Positions 11,823 to 23,731 of a stretch of DNA of 64,000 bases are shown one piece after another (within the stretch, counting starts at the first letter, position 1; each line of letters opens with the position of its first letter). The notes beneath the pieces were generated by a model. That model saw nothing but the letters and a program-made list of their open reading frames with translations, had not been told where the DNA came from and did no database searches. The translations under genes and the position numbers were made by a program. Origin of the DNA: Euphorbia lathyris (taxonomy: Eukaryota; Streptophyta; Magnoliopsida; Malpighiales; Euphorbiaceae); NCBI RefSeq assembly GCF_963576675.1, contig NC_088918.1:42441501-42505500 (forward strand), in the 5' to 3' direction.

Positions 11823-11919
11823 ATAGGAAAGCCAAACATTTCTCTCTAAAAGTGTATATTAGTCGGTTTAACCTGTTTGTTCTAGTGTGCAGGGGGCTAC
11901 TTGAACTATTCGCTTGTTC

Positions 11920-12208
11920 TTAGCGTATTCGAAGAACAGGTGCCCCACTTATTCCTTTTGATCCTGAAATAGAAGCAACTCTCAGACGAAGAAATGCTAT
12001 CAGGAGAATAAGAACAAGGCAAAGGCTGGCGGAACCAAATCAGCCCAGAATAGAGCAACACTCTGAAGCTGAAAGGCAACCGGAGGGACCTCAACCAGAA
12101 CAACCGGAGAACAGGGAGGAACAACAAGGAGACAACATAGATGAAGAAGACCAGTGTATTGTCCCCCCACTCATGATGAAGGAATACTCAAAGCATTCAA
12201 CAGAGGGC
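11920..12208 (+). pseudogene. Element A gag, N-terminal fragment
   Basis: Reads PLIPFDPEIEATLRRRNA, a typical Athila gag start, followed by a Gln/Glu-rich stretch. No ATG is present; an in-frame TAG lies just upstream, so the start codon has been lost. Element B interrupts it at 12209 and the frame resumes at 29803. Confidence 0.75.
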
Positions 12209-13721
12209 TGTTAAGCCCAAAATATACCTAAAATATCATCAATAATTACATCAATATTGCTACGAAATTATGCTATTTATAACTGTTTAGAAAGCTTTTG
12301 CTCTCGAATATGTTTCTTTCTTGTAAGGTACGTAAATATTTGGTAAAATCCAAATAGGAACGAAAAGAGCTCAAAAATAGAAGAAAAACCCTACAAAAGG
12401 AGTCAAAAACGACAAAGATCAATTACACCAAAACGAGGACAAAGACGAAGTCAGAAACATAGAAAAATAAAAATTCTCAGCAGAGAATCCAAAATTCTCG
12501 GTAGAGAATTTGGGGCCGCGACAGGGAATTTCAAATTCTCGGTCGCGACACGCCCTTTCGTCCGAAGGCTGAAAAATCACTTCCTCATTCTCGGCAAGAG
12601 CAGAAATTCTGCCAAGTACAATGAACACATGTTAAAATCCAAGAAACGCGTTCGTTCGGGTGGATAAAGACGTCTCTTCACAACGGACACGACTCTCCAC
12701 AACGGACACGACTCTCCACAACGGACACGACACTTCAATCATGACTCTTCAACATCTATAAATAAAGAGTTGATTGAGAGTTGAAAAATGAATAATGAGA
12801 GAGTTAGAAGAGGAGATTAGTGCAGAGTGTATGCAAAAACTCTGACTCAGAAATGAGTCAGAGATTAGAAGTTCATTTCTGTAAAAAGCAATATGCTGTA
12901 CACACATTGTTTATTCAATAATAACAAGTTTAGTAGCGTTTAGACATTGTTCCAGTTTAGTTTTCATTTTGGTAGTAGACCGACCCAGTCTCTATTACGA
13001 AGATTCAACGAGAAGATTGAGTAGAGGATCCGCCCCTGAGCCTGACAAACTCTAACGAAACCCAAGGAAAAGATTGATCAACCCGTTCACTTGCAAGTCG
13101 TCGAATGTTTCCATGCTCCATGTTCTCTGTAAACTTGTATCAATTTATATTTCATCTAATAAAGTTCGTTCTATTCGATAGATTTTTATGCAGCACTTAT
13201 GGTAACCAATCCACTAAAGTGACTGCTGGTGTTTTCATTAAAACGTATTTAATCCAAAATCTTTACAAGGAAACTTTGTTGAACACTTAGGCAAATTATT
13301 ATCTCGAAAGAGTTTTAATTTGATTAAGGGCAACTATCCCGAAAGGGTTTTGTCATGTTCAAAGCCAATTAATTAGAGGTTCCGTCATTTATTTCATCTT
13401 TATAATTCGTACAAAGTTTAAAGTTGTTTTCTTTGCTTAATGCAAACAAATACATCTGTTTACTTTTCTAAAAAGTTCTAAAAGTTCATATCTTGCAAAT
13501 TCATTCTTAAATCAGAATATTTTCTAACGTTTTCATAATCTAACCTAATTCTCATTCTAGCAATTTCAAAACCAAAACTGATTAAACGATTTTTCCATAT
13601 TATAAACCTAAAAGTAAATTTAGGCGATTATAAATAAGTTTTGTTAAAAAACGTTCCCTGTGGGATTGATATCTTTTATTACTACAAGCGTATACTGTGC
13701 ACTTGCGAAAATCGCTCAACA
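12209..13721 (+). repeat. Element B 5' LTR
   Basis: Starts TGTTAAGCCC, ends CGCTCAACA. TATA box TATAAATA at 12757-12764. Three CGACTCTCCACAACGGACA-type repeats lie near 12690-12730 (two in the other copies). About 20 differences from the 3' LTR by eye, near 1.3 percent. Confidence 0.9.
12471..12600 (+). repeat. Hairpin module copy 1 (in 5' LTR)
   Basis: Contains ATTCTC-AGCA-GAGAAT and ATTCTC-GGTA-GAGAAT hairpins, then a GC-rich arm pair GCCGCGAC / GTCGCGACAC. Same two-part design as the seven other copies in element B. Confidence 0.75.
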
Positions 13722-13727
13722 AGTTTT

Positions 13728-13744
13728 TGGCGCCGTTGCCGGGG
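13728..13744 (+). other. Element B primer-binding site (tRNA-Asp type)
   Basis: TGGCGCCGTTGCCGGGG six bases after the LTR end, identical to that of element A. Confidence 0.8.
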
Positions 13745-14730
13745 AACGCCAAATTTTTAACAAAAATTTATGTTTTTTTCGTGTTTTATTTCGCACCTTG
13801 GTTTATAATATATGTATTTATTTATTTTTATAGTTTTTTATTTTGAGGATGGTCACTAGGACTAAATCCTCGTTGTTATTTAACGTTTGCAATTAGATGT
13901 TTGCAGATAAAAAATTCAAGTTTTTTCAAAGATAACTTGGAGATTTGATTATCAATGAAATTCACAGAATGAGTCTACAGAAAAGAAATTAAGCATGCAG
14001 TTACATCAGAAGGAAAAGAAAATTTTATGAAACAGGATGTCAGACGTGACAGATGATTTTTCCAGAAAATTTACCTCTTCCCAAACACATTTACCTCTTT
14101 TCTATACACTTAGTCCTTCACCAAAATATCATATCTCTTTGTTAAGAAGATATTAATTCCTACACTAAACCCAAATAATTTCCTTTTTATCATTTCCTTA
14201 AAACACCTACATTTATCTCTCTAAGAAATAGCCGATCAACTCTTCTCAGACAGATATATCAGAAGTAGGATGAAATTATCTTATCCGCCAGGAAGGAATT
14301 GTATACTTTTAATTTAGTTTTGAAAGTTTCAGTTTATGTGCGTAGTTTTTGTTCGAGGCCTGAACCAGAAGTTCGGACATTCAATCGAAATCACTAGATC
14401 CTTAAATTGAGAAAACGCTAAAAAAAAACAGAAAGGCGCTAAAAAAATGCTAGTAAAAAAAAAATTTATTGTTCCAGGTAAGTTACATGGACAAGACCAT
14501 TATTTAAAACCGGTCTAAGTAATTGATTCTGTCCATGATTTAGATTCTCCTTGGGAATTCTTAAGGATTATCACATTTTTATTTTTTAGTTTTTCATATT
14601 TTAATTTCCTACATTTCGTTTTTGTTTAGTTTATATTTTAAAAGTTACACAAAATTTAAGTTTCTATTTATATAGAGTTCATTGAAATTTCTACTGTGAC
14701 TTTTGTTTGATGTTTGAAAATTTCTGAACT
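13745..14730 (+). other. Element B leader; gag-pol absent
   Basis: AT-rich sequence with no gag, protease or pol similarity. A short start MVTRTKSSLLFNVCN at about 13849 ends at a stop. Athila gag-pol should begin here, so about 5 kb are missing from this half. Confidence 0.6.
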
Positions 14731-14928
14731 TACTGAGAATGTGAATTCTCAATAGAGAATTCAGGATTTTTAAAATTTCAAGGGAAAGGAAGAAATTTTT
14801 TTTTCTGAACTTACCGAGAATCGAAATTCTCTGCCGAGAATTTAAAATTCTCGGTAACTTCAGCGAGATTTAAAGAAAAAAAAAACTCTGCCGCGACCAC
14901 GAATCGCCATTCACGGTCGCGACACGGG
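14731..14928 (+). repeat. Hairpin module copy 2
   Basis: AATTCTC/GAGAAT arms at about 14742-14760, a second set near 14825-14852, and GCCGCGACCACG ... CGGTCGCGACAC at 14890-14925. It lies about 360 bp before an aORF start at 15288. Confidence 0.75.
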
Positions 14929-15287
14929 CGTTTATCAGACCTTTATCTTTTCTTTCTTCTTCAGTTCATGCACCATTTCGAAAAATTAAGCTTCTTCATG
15001 TTCAAATGGTGTGAATTTACACCTTTTTAATCCCAACAGACACCTTGAATTGTCCTGGATTGATTATAAAGTAATTGACAAAGTTCAGACTTCTGTTCTT
15101 ACATTTTTTATTCATCTCTATCAGACAGAATCTGATTTCTCTTTATTTCATCCTAACATCATTATAAATAATTAGAGAAGATCAGATTTCCATACTTTTT
15201 CATCTCTTTCAAACAAAATCTGATATTCTTCTCCAATTATTCAAACCTTTCAAAAAGTTCCAGAGACTTTTTCCTTTTCTCAAAAGC

Positions 15288-15411
15288 ATGATTTCCAAGC
15301 ATAAATCTTCCAAAAAGATTACTGCTGCACGCAACAAGCGTCCTGATTTTTCAGAATGCTATGATGCACCATTTCCCATTTACATACATACTGAAGAACT
15401 AAGATATTATA
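15288..15411 (+). pseudogene. aORF-1 remnant, first half of B
   Basis: ATG at about 15288 begins MISKHKSSKKITAARNKRPD and continues to DAPFPIYIHTEELRYY. This matches the start of the intact-looking aORF at 24403 (same NKRPD and APFPI words). The match ends abruptly near 15411, where sequence resembling the region after 25350 follows, so the body of the gene was deleted. Confidence 0.65.
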
Positions 15412-16800
15412 AAACTATTTGTTGTATATAGTTTGTATAGGTTTGATTTGTGTTTGTTCTTTCTGTAACTTGTATATATGTCTTCTAATTTTATTAAACT
15501 ATCAAGTTTGATTATTTGATTCTTTTTGCTTAAACATACGTTAACCATACAAGTTATACGAATACATCTGAATCTAAGTTTAAATGAAATAGTTTAACTT
15601 TTAATCTGAATCCAAGTTTAAATGAAACAGTATAACTTTTACAATGACTCTATAATTATTTTGAATCTGTATCCATTTCAGAAATATTTCTGAACATCTG
15701 ACTTTTTCATATATATTACACGCTCATAAATTATAAATCATTAATAACTATTTCATGAACGTTCATTTTATATGATAATTCTAAGTTTTGTTCTGTATAT
15801 AGGTTTTTCAATTTTGATAACATATCAACTTTGATTCTTTGGTTCTTTTTGATTCATATGTGTTAACTATGCAAATTATTTGAATGAATCTGTATATATG
15901 TCCATATGGAACAGTATCACCTTCACCATGAATTTGTCTATAATGTTAAAATGAATCTGTATGTCATTTCATTATTTTGCATAAGTTTCAATGTTTCAGA
16001 TTTAATATGAATCAGTGATTAATAATTTGATTTGTTTAATTTTCATATGTTTTTGTATATAGGTTTGTTTCTAATCTTTCTTGTACATATGTTAATATTC
16101 ATTTATGTAAATATGTGTTATGCAATACGAATTCCAATTCATTTCATACTTTAATCTTATGTTCTGGTTTATGATTGTTAAAATTTATACACTATTAGCA
16201 CATGAATCTGTTCATATATATATCTTAAATGCTAATAAGTTATAATCATTATTAACTATTGAACATAATAGTGAATTTTCATTTTTAATTAAATCACCAA
16301 GTTTACTTTTTATTTGTTGATTCATTTATGTTAATCATGATAATTATTTAACATATATCCGTATGCACTTATCAAAATGAAATAGTATATCTTTTCAATG
16401 AATCTGTTTATCATGTTTAACTACTTCTGTGTTAATTTGATTATTTCACATACATTGCCAATACCTAAACTTTACTATGATTAAATGATTACTCGTATTT
16501 AAGAGTTGATATACATTCACTATTTATTTATTTACCTTTTAAAAGATTAATTTCCATTCAAATGCTTGTTCATTCAACTTATGTGAATTAATGAACATTG
16601 GTTCTACAAGAACTCTAATTAGGAATTTAATGTCTCATTACTAAAAATTTAATAAGGATAAACCTTTGGTTTTCCTTGCATTTAATGTTATTTATTTTAG
16701 TTTTTGAGTGCAGGTACAGTTTATATTACGTTCAGGACACAATTAATCAACAAAATTGCACAAACCAAGTCCAAATGCACAAAATCAGGCACTTTTGACC
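15412..16800 (+). other. AT-rich spacer in B
   Basis: No coding signal. Parts resemble 25355-25900 (spacer between the two aORFs in the other half). The end carries the same word set (GTGCAGG, CAAAATTGCACAAACCA) as 25850-25910. Confidence 0.55.
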
Positions 16801-16922
16801 AATTCTCTACCGAGAATTAAAAATTCTCGGTAAGTCCAGCGAAAACAGGCCGAATTTAGGGCAATTTGTTCTCTGAAATTCGCATGCCGCGACCGCGGCT
16901 AAGCATTCTCGGTCGCGACCCG
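16801..16922 (+). repeat. Hairpin module copy 3
   Basis: AATTCTC-TACC-GAGAATT is a perfect 7-bp stem with a 4-base loop at 16801-16818. It is followed by AATTCTCGGTA and a GC hairpin GCCGCGACCG ... CGGTCGCGAC at about 16886-16919. Confidence 0.8.
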
Positions 16923-17198
16923 CGCCCTGTAGGACGAGTATAGGCACAAATTTATCCCATTTTGCAACCTTTTCCTATTTTTACATTAACTCCTAAACAC
17001 CTAAATTCATACCTATATATACCTATCCCTTACACAAACTTTACATCACCTCCTATTTTTCCAAATAACACAATCCAAACTCTTCCCAGTACAATTAATT
17101 CCACACCATATCACCTTTACCTTTTACCAAATTTTTACCTACCCAAAATTCATCTTTCCCAAACCCCACCTCCATATCCTAACCCTTTTTACACACAA

Positions 17199-18256
17199 TG
17201 CCTAAACATCAGCAGGTTACTAACCAGGTTTCCTCTACATCTAATAATTGTTTGCATGTTGAATATGGATCCGTTTAGCATTATTTCAGATAGGGTTAGG
17301 CACGTGGTACATGCACTATTATGGACATAGTGCATAGTGAAACAGACGTTATTGTATTGGTTACTCTTTCCTATTCTAAAGCGAATGAGCGGATTACATT
17401 TAGGGATTTAGGTTAATTTTATGAAGTTCGGGATGACGCGATGAATACATGGTTTGGATATCATACAAAATGATTTATTGTTAAGCCATCAATTTTCAAA
17501 CCAATCCGGTTTGGACATATTTTGCCTAGTTTAGATGAATTTACTTCCAAGTACACTTTTAGCAAGCTCATTAAGGATAATAGTCATTTCTATTTTCAAT
17601 AACTTTTTATCCTATTTTCTTTTTGGGCATATTAAAAAGGGTAAAGGATTTGAAGTCAAGATTTATTTGTTTATTCTGGATTACATCTTCAAGGATTTCG
17701 TGTCCTTTTGATTATGGGTATTGTTTTGGATGGTACGAGTATTATGGAATTCGATGTTGGTACATCAAGTTCACATGGTAATAGTATTTAAGAGGATAGT
17801 AATGCAAAGACACATTTTTGTGAGGATGACGATATGCATTATGATGATGAAGAAGAAGGTGAGAAAGATGAGCATGTTGATGCCTAAACACAAGCGCAAG
17901 GGGTTGTTGATGATGAGCACAATGTTAATGATCAAGTTAATTTTCAACAAAGTTTGAACCAAATGAATTTGCGGTTAAATGCTATTATGGAGAATATTCA
18001 AGAGAAGAGTTCATGATTAAACGCGGTGGCTGCCAATTATCCATACTTTGCGGAGCGAACACACGTCACCACGACGCCGATTGTTATCATTTTTCCATCG
18101 TCAAAACGTTATGACCACACCATCTCCACCGGGTTCACCACCTCAAGAATAGGTTGTTTTCTTTCATTTTATTTCTATCTTGTTATAATTTGGTACAATT
18201 TTATTTTTCCTATGTTTGGTACATTTTCTCTTTTTAATTTTATGTTGAATGTTTAA
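17199..18256 (+). pseudogene. aORF-2 remnant, first half of B
   Basis: The upstream flank 16955-17100 is homologous to the flank of the aORF at 26412. The coding part is riddled with stops but keeps short matches: FSKLIKDNSHFYFQ against SSKLIKDNCVFFFH, and DLFVYSGLHLQGFRV against DLYVLDSLLKGLRI. A Glu/Asp-rich tail (EDDDMHYDDEEEGEKDEH) at about 17820-17880 is the C-terminal part missing from the other copy. Confidence 0.6.
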
Positions 18257-18333
18257 TTTGCTACTATTTCCATCTTTGTTTCGTATGCCTTATTTCGTAT
18301 TTATTTTTTTTATGTTTTCTCCATTATTTTTGC

Positions 18334-18376
18334 ACCAATGAGGACATGGTCCAATTTAAGTGTGGGAGGAGATATT
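18334..18376 (+). promoter_or_regulatory. AGGA-loop hairpin and purine tract after aORF-2
   Basis: ACCAATG-AGGA-CATGGT can fold into six pairs with one bulged A (18334-18350). The purine-rich AAGTGTGGGAGGAGAT follows at 18358-18373. Similar hairpins precede the purine tracts of element A. Confidence 0.6.
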
Positions 18377-18956
18377 GCATATATCATTTTGTTTTTAGTA
18401 CGAATAAATGCAACGAGCAATTTTTAAGCAATATTTATAAATGCAACACTTATTTTATGCAAATGCAACATATATTGCAACACAATTTATTTAAACATTA
18501 TTTTATATACCATATATTTTTATATGTTTAAAATATTTTTAACTTATGATTATTTTTAGGTTATCATTATCGTTAGAAATAATATTTCTATATGGGCAAC
18601 ATTATTTTTCAAATTTTTCACAAATCTCCGATACGATTTTAAGTAAATTGTCTCGAGTGAATGTATTTAAATAACAAAAATTCTTTATTTCAATCTCTAT
18701 TTTATATCATGAAATTCATGATACAATAAATCTTATTTTAAGTTTTCAATTAGATTTATAGGCATTAAATTGAACTAACAATTTTTAGCTCGGTTTGATT
18801 TCGTCTTACATTAACACCAATTGAAGTTTTTTAGGAAACTTTAGCCATAATACATGTTGAATTTTAAGTCAATATAGGATGAATGTGCTATCTTTCTTTT
18901 TCCCAATTTTAATTTTAAATTCATATTAATTAATCAATTAGTTGAATTCTTAACTT

Positions 18957-19230
18957 TTGGCCACGATTGAGACCAACCTTATCACAATCGAGGTATGAAA
19001 GGGAAGAAAATTAAGTACCGTTTACTTTTGGCCACGGTTGCGACCACCCTTATCACAATCGAGGTATGGAATGAACGATAAAAATAATAATAATAATAAT
19101 AAGCGTGTATAAGTTTAAAGTAACGATCGCGTCCACCCATGGCATGGTCGGTACCTCTTAAGTAAACACAAAGCAATAAAATACGTATAAGGTTACGGTT
19201 GAAACCACCCTTATTTCGGACGTAACCAAG
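18957..19230 (+). repeat. Degenerate tandem repeats in B 3' region
   Basis: The unit TTTTGGCCACGATTGAGACC with CTTATCACAATCGAGGTATG recurs at 18957 and 19025. Weaker versions lie near 19115 and 19191 (GATCGCGTCCACCC, GGTTGAAACCACCC). Repeats before the 3' LTR are common in Athila and Tat elements. Confidence 0.6.
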
Positions 19231-19549
19231 CAAATAAAATCAAGTACTTATTCATTTCAATATATCTCATATATTAGTTTAGGTTTGGGAAAGGAAATTT
19301 TGTGCTTTGAAATGCCTTGAGACGAAAGACTCAATAACATGCGTGCTTATATCGTCCCGAATGCTTCAATTCAAAATTGGAAATACAAGACGAGTGATAT
19401 ATCGTATATTATACTGAGTTAGTTTGATATTTTGCGTATAAATTTGCCATGCGAAGCTAGTCTTTTCGGCTTAACTAATTCAAAAGGTAATACAGAGATA
19501 TATGTTTTATTTTCATAAAGAGATTAGTTAAAGAATAAATTCAGAGAAA

Positions 19550-19587
19550 TTTTGCTCGGGACTAGCAAAAGATTAAGTGTGGAGATT
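19550..19587 (+). promoter_or_regulatory. Hairpin and polypurine tract before internal LTR
   Basis: TTTTGCT/AGCAAAA stem (19550-19556 with 19564-19570), loop CGGGACT, then AAGTGTGGAGATT directly before the LTR start TGTTAAG. An identical arrangement lies at 28252-28289. This is the likely plus-strand primer. Confidence 0.7.
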
Positions 19588-20745
19588 TGTTAAGCCCAAA
19601 ATATACCTAAAATATCATCAATAATTACATCAATATTGCTACGAATTTATGCTATTTATAACTGTTTAGAAAGCTTTTACTCTCGAATATGTTTCTTTCT
19701 TGTAAGGTACGTAAATATTTGGTAAAATCCAAATAGGAACGAAAAGAGCTCAAAAATAGAAGAAAAACCCTACAAAAGGAGTCAAAAACGACAAAGATCA
19801 ATTACACCAAAACGAGGACAAAGACGAAGTCAGAAACATAGAAAAATGCAGATTCTCAGCAGAGAATCCAAAATTCTCGGTAGAGAATTTGGGGCCGCGA
19901 CAGGGAATTTCAAATTCTCAGTCGCGACACGCCCTTTCGTCCGAAGGCTGAAAAATCACTTCCTCATTCTCGGTAAGAGCAGAAATTCTGCCAAGTACAA
20001 TGAACACATGTTAAAATCCAAGAAACGCGTTCGTTCGGGTGGATAAAGACGTCTCTTCACAACGGACACGACTCTCCACAACGGACACGACACTTCAATC
20101 ATGACTCTTCAACATCTATAAATAAAGAGTTGATTGAGAGTTGAAAAATGAATAATGAGAGAGTTAGAAGAGGAGATTAGTGCAGAGTTTATGCAAAAAC
20201 TCTGACTCAGAAATGAGTCAGAGATTAGAAGTTCATTTTTGTAAAAAGCAATATGCTGTACACACATTGTTTATTCAATAATAACAAGTTTAGTAGTGTT
20301 TAGACATTGTTCCAGTTTAGTTTTCATTTTGGTAGTAGACCGACCCAGTCTCTATTACGAAGATTCAACGAGAAGATTGAGTAGAGGATCCGCCCCTGAG
20401 CCTGACAAACTCTAATGAAACCCAAGGAAAGGATTGATCAACCCATTCACTTGCAAGCCGTCGAATGTTTCCATGCTCCATGTTCTCTGTAAACTTGTAT
20501 CAATTTATATTTCATCTAATAAAGTCCGTTCTATTCGATAGATTTTTATGCAGCACTTATGGTAACCAATCCACTAAAGTGACTGCTGGTGTTTTCATTA
20601 AAACGTATTTAATCCAAAATCTTTACAAGGAAACTTTGTTGAACACTTAGGCAAATTATTATCTCGAAAGAGTTTTAATTTGATTAAGGGCAACTATCCC
20701 GAAAGGGTTTTGTCATGTTCAAAGCCAATTAATTAGAGGTTCCGT
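19588..20745 (+). repeat. Internal LTR of B, truncated
   Basis: Starts TGTTAAGCCC and matches the element B LTRs, lacking the last ~335 bp. TATA box near 20118. It includes hairpin module copy 4 (19851-19980). Confidence 0.9.
19851..19980 (+). repeat. Hairpin module copy 4 (internal LTR)
   Basis: Same arrangement as copy 1 in the 5' LTR, with ATTCTC/GAGAAT hairpins and GTCGCGACAC arm. Confidence 0.75.
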
Positions 20746-20794
20746 AAGTGCACGGTGTACGCTTGTAGTAATAAAAGATATCGATCCCACATGG
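20746..20794 (-). repeat. 49-bp inverted fragment of the LTR end
   Basis: This stretch is the reverse complement of 29737-29785 (near the LTR 3' end) with one mismatch. It is joined directly to the truncated internal LTR, so the LTR reads forward to 20745 and then backwards for 49 bp. Confidence 0.85.
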
Positions 20795-20818
20795 TAACTA
20801 TCCCGAATGCTTAATTTT

Positions 20819-21428
20819 TGTTAAGCCCAAAATATACCTAAAATATCATCAATAATTACATCAATATTGCTACGAATTTATGCTATTTATAACTGTTTAG
20901 AAAGCTTTTACTCTCGAATATGTTTCTTTCTTGTAAGGTACGTAAATATTTGGTAAAATCCAAATAGGAGTAAAAAGAGCTCAAAAATAGAAGAAAAGCC
21001 CTACAAAAGGAGTCGAAGACGATGAAAATTAATAACGCCAAGTCGAGGACACGAACGAGAGCGAAGAAGTGAAAAATGCTCCGTGCCGCGACCGCGTTCC
21101 CCACTATTCACGATCGCGACACGTGTCCCTCAGCCTCTCCTTCCCTTCGTCTGAAGTACAATTGATGCTCCCCCATTCTCGGTAGAGAATTTAATATTCT
21201 CGGTACGAGCAGGAGATTTTAGAAGTCTAGTTACACACTTTCGTTTTCGACGAAACGCGATCGTTCGGGTGGATAAAGACGTCCTTTCGCAGCGGACACG
21301 ATCCTTCACAACGGACACGACACTTCAATCAAGACTCTTCAACATCTATAAATAAAGAGTTGATGGAGAGTTGAAATATAGTGTGTTATACGTGTAGAAG
21401 AAAGAGATTAGTGTAGAATTTATGCAGA
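20819..21428 (+). repeat. Third LTR fragment of B, divergent subfamily
   Basis: Starts TGTTAAGCCC and follows the B LTR for about 190 bp. It then diverges (including the hairpin module) and rejoins at the TATA region (TATAAATA near 21345). It ends near 21428 by direct fusion to pol RT coding sequence. Confidence 0.8.
21082..21210 (+). repeat. Hairpin module copy 5 (order reversed)
   Basis: The GC hairpin CGTGCCGCGACCGCG / CACGATCGCGACACG (15-bp stem with G-T pairs) is at 21082-21123. ATTCTC-GGTA-GAGAAT follows at about 21175-21190, so the two parts are in the opposite order from the other copies. Confidence 0.75.
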
Positions 21429-21429
21429 A

Positions 21430-21880
21430 ATAAAACAACCTTCACATGTCCTTACGGAACATTTGCATATAGAAGAATGTCCTTTGGTCTATGTAACGCA
21501 CCTGCAACATATCAACGTTGTATGACTGCAATTTTTAATGATTTCATTGAAGATATCATGGAAGTTTTTATGGACGATTTTTCAGTTTATGGAGATTCTT
21601 TTGATTCATGCCTAGAAAACTTGGATAAAGTTTTGTCTAGGTGTGAAGAAACAAATTTGGTATTAAACTGGGAAAAATGTCATTTCATGGTTGACGAAGG
21701 AATTGTTTTAGGTCACAAAATATCTGAAAAATGATTAGAAGTAGATAGAGCAAAAACCTCAGTAATAGAAAAATTACCCCCTCCAACTACTGTTAAGGGA
21801 GTAAGATCATTCTTAGGACATGCTGGTTTTTACAGAAGATTTATTAAAAAATTTCTGTAATTTCCAAACCACTTACTAAT
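21430..21880 (+). pseudogene. Element B RT, C-terminal part of palm and thumb
   Basis: Opens inside RT at FTCPYGTFAYRRM with no upstream finger domain. It carries the catalytic FMDD (variant of YMDD), then NLVLNWEKCHFMV and [16 protein letters not shown]. An in-frame TGA lies at 21732-21734 and a 1-base loss near 21857 shifts the frame before the 21887 ORF. The upstream part of pol was replaced by the LTR fragment. Confidence 0.85.
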
Positions 21881-21886
21881 TTACTC

Positions 21887-23731
21887 ATGAAAGATTCAAC
21901 CTTTGATTTTAATGAAGAATGCGTTAAAGCGTTCGAAACATTGAAAACAGCTTTAGTCAGTGCACCTGTTATTGCTAAACCTGATTGGGATCTACCATTT
22001 GAAATTATGTGTGATGCAAGTGATTTAGCTGTCGGATGTATTTTAGGTCAAAGGAAAGATAAGAAACTTCATGTCATTTACTATGCAAGTCACACACTGT
22101 CTGGTGCACAATTAAACTACACCACAACTGAGAAAGAAATGTTAGCCGTAGTTTTTGCATGTGACAAGTTTAGGTCATATTTATTAGGTTCAAAAGTTAT
22201 TATTTATACTGATCATGCAGCATTAAGATATTTATTTGCTAAGAAGGATGCAAAACCACGTCTAATTAGATGGGTTTTATTGTTGCAAGAATTTGATATA
22301 GAAATAAAAGACAAAAAGGGAGTTGAAAACCTTGTCGCCGATCATCTATCGAGACTTGAAGATGAAAACGGTCCTATAGGTGAAACTACCGGTATACGAG
22401 ATGATTTCCCTGATGAACACCTCTATCAAATAAAAAGTGTCATGTCACCATGGTATGCAGATATTGCTAATTATCTTGCAGCCAATATTGTTCAGGAAGG
22501 ATTAGATTTCCAACAAAAGAAGAAATTTTTCTTCGATATTAAACAATATTCTTGGGAAGATCCCTTTTTGTTCAAGACTTGTGGTGACGGGATAATTAGG
22601 AGATGTGTTGGTGAAAATGAATACGAATCCATAATATCGGAATGCCATTCTAGTTCTTATGGAGGACATAATGGAGTTAACAAGACAGCTGCTAGAATAT
22701 TTAAAAGCGGTTTCTTTTGGCCTACGATGTTTAAGGACGTCCGTTCATTTATTACTCGTTGTGATAAGTGCCAAAGAACAGGAAATCTAGGAAGGAAAGA
22801 TGAGATGCCCCTCACAACCATATTAGAAGTTGAAGTCTTCGATATGTGGGGAATAGATTTCATGGGACCTTTTCCCCCTTCCAATAGAAAAACTTACATA
22901 TTAGTTGCCGTCGATTATGTTTCGAAGTGGGTTGAAGCAATTGCAACCCCAACGAACGATTCTAAAGTTGTCGTTAATTTTCTTGACGATATATTCTGTA
23001 GATTTGGTTGTCCAAGAGTTATCGTTAGTGATGGCGGTACTCATTTTATAAACAAGAGTTTTGAAACGCTTATGAAAAAATATGCAGTACGCCACCGCGT
23101 ATCAACGCCGTACCATCCTCAGTCAAATGGTCAGGCGGAGATATCAAACAGAGAACTCAAATGGATTCTCGAAAAAACAGTTTCATCTTCTAGAAAAGAT
23201 TGGTCTTCTAAACTCAATAATGCGCTATGGGCATACCGTACTGCATTTAAAACACCAATAGGAATGACTCCGTACCGCTTAGTGTATGGGAAGGCATGTC
23301 ATTTGCTAGTCGAATTAGAACACAAAGCCTATTGGGCTATTAGAGAACTAAACTTTGATTTACGACAAGCAGGTAAGAAACGTTTGCTCAATTTGAATGA
23401 GTTAGATGAGTTACGTCATCTATCTTACGAAAATGCAAAGATTTATAAAGAAAAAGTGAAAAAATGGCACGATGCCAAAATTAAAGTTAAACACTTTAAT
23501 GTTGGGGATAAAGTGCTGTTATTTAATTCACGACTTCGTTTATTTCCAGGAAAACTTAAGTCCAGATGGATAGGACCATATTTAGTCGTCAAAACATTCG
23601 ATTATGTTTCTTTAGAACTGGAAGGTCCTACCGGAGTTCGATTCAAAGTTAATGGTAATCGATGTAAAATCTATTACGAAAATATTTCCCAACTAGGAAT
23701 TGAGTTCGTAACAAGATTGTCTGACGTATAA
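21887..23731 (+). CDS. Element B pol: RNase H and integrase (614 codons open)
   Basis: Open frame of 614 codons. RNase H is at about 40-155 (MCDASD at 41-46, [26 protein letters not shown]). The integrase zinc-binding HHCC region is about 252-296 and ends in CDKCQR. The catalytic core has Asp324 (WGIDFMG), Asp382 (SDGGTHF) and Glu418 (SNGQAE), the normal DD35E spacing. The chain ends with an Athila-type tail ([17 protein letters not shown]). It is the best preserved enzyme reading in the Ty3 elements here, but it lacks its upstream RT in frame, so it is not a complete pol. Confidence 0.88.
   Translation: MKDSTFDFNEECVKAFETLKTALVSAPVIAKPDWDLPFEIMCDASDLAVGCILGQRKDKKLHVIYYASHTLSGAQLNYTTTEKEMLAVVFACDKFRSYLLGSKVIIYTDHAALRYLFAKKDAKPRLIRWVLLLQEFDIEIKDKKGVENLVADHLSRLEDENGPIGETTGIRDDFPDEHLYQIKSVMSPWYADIANYLAANIVQEGLDFQQKKKFFFDIKQYSWEDPFLFKTCGDGIIRRCVGENEYESIISECHSSSYGGHNGVNKTAARIFKSGFFWPTMFKDVRSFITRCDKCQRTGNLGRKDEMPLTTILEVEVFDMWGIDFMGPFPPSNRKTYILVAVDYVSKWVEAIATPTNDSKVVVNFLDDIFCRFGCPRVIVSDGGTHFINKSFETLMKKYAVRHRVSTPYHPQSNGQAEISNRELKWILEKTVSSSRKDWSSKLNNALWAYRTAFKTPIGMTPYRLVYGKACHLLVELEHKAYWAIRELNFDLRQAGKKRLLNLNELDELRHLSYENAKIYKEKVKKWHDAKIKVKHFNVGDKVLLFNSRLRLFPGKLKSRWIGPYLVVKTFDYVSLELEGPTGVRFKVNGNRCKIYYENISQLGIEFVTRLSDV

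Larger units (their letters stand above)
18379..20745 (+). repeat. 2.37-kb direct repeat, copy 1 (3' region plus truncated LTR)
   Basis: Nearly identical to 27079-29467. The 3'-region part has about 8 base differences over 1.2 kb, plus a small change in an AAT microsatellite near 19080. Copy 1 stops inside the LTR at 20745. Confidence 0.9.

Noticed and set aside
13105..13290. 61-codon open frame repeated at 20465
   Set aside because: The repetition comes from LTR copies, not from a conserved gene; it is LTR R/U5 sequence.
16962..17330. 122-codon open frame, Pro/Tyr/Thr-rich
   Set aside because: Sits in the C/T-rich leader before aORF-2 remnant and has a broken counterpart at 26070-26400; not a conserved protein.
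17721..17962. Met/Lys-rich open frames on both strands
   Set aside because: Other-frame shadows of the acidic tail of the degenerate aORF-2; composition is set by GATGAT-type repeats.
18982..19233. 83-codon Tyr-rich open frame, minus strand
   Set aside because: Generated by the AAT microsatellite and 3' tandem repeats; duplicated at 27753 only because the whole region is duplicated.
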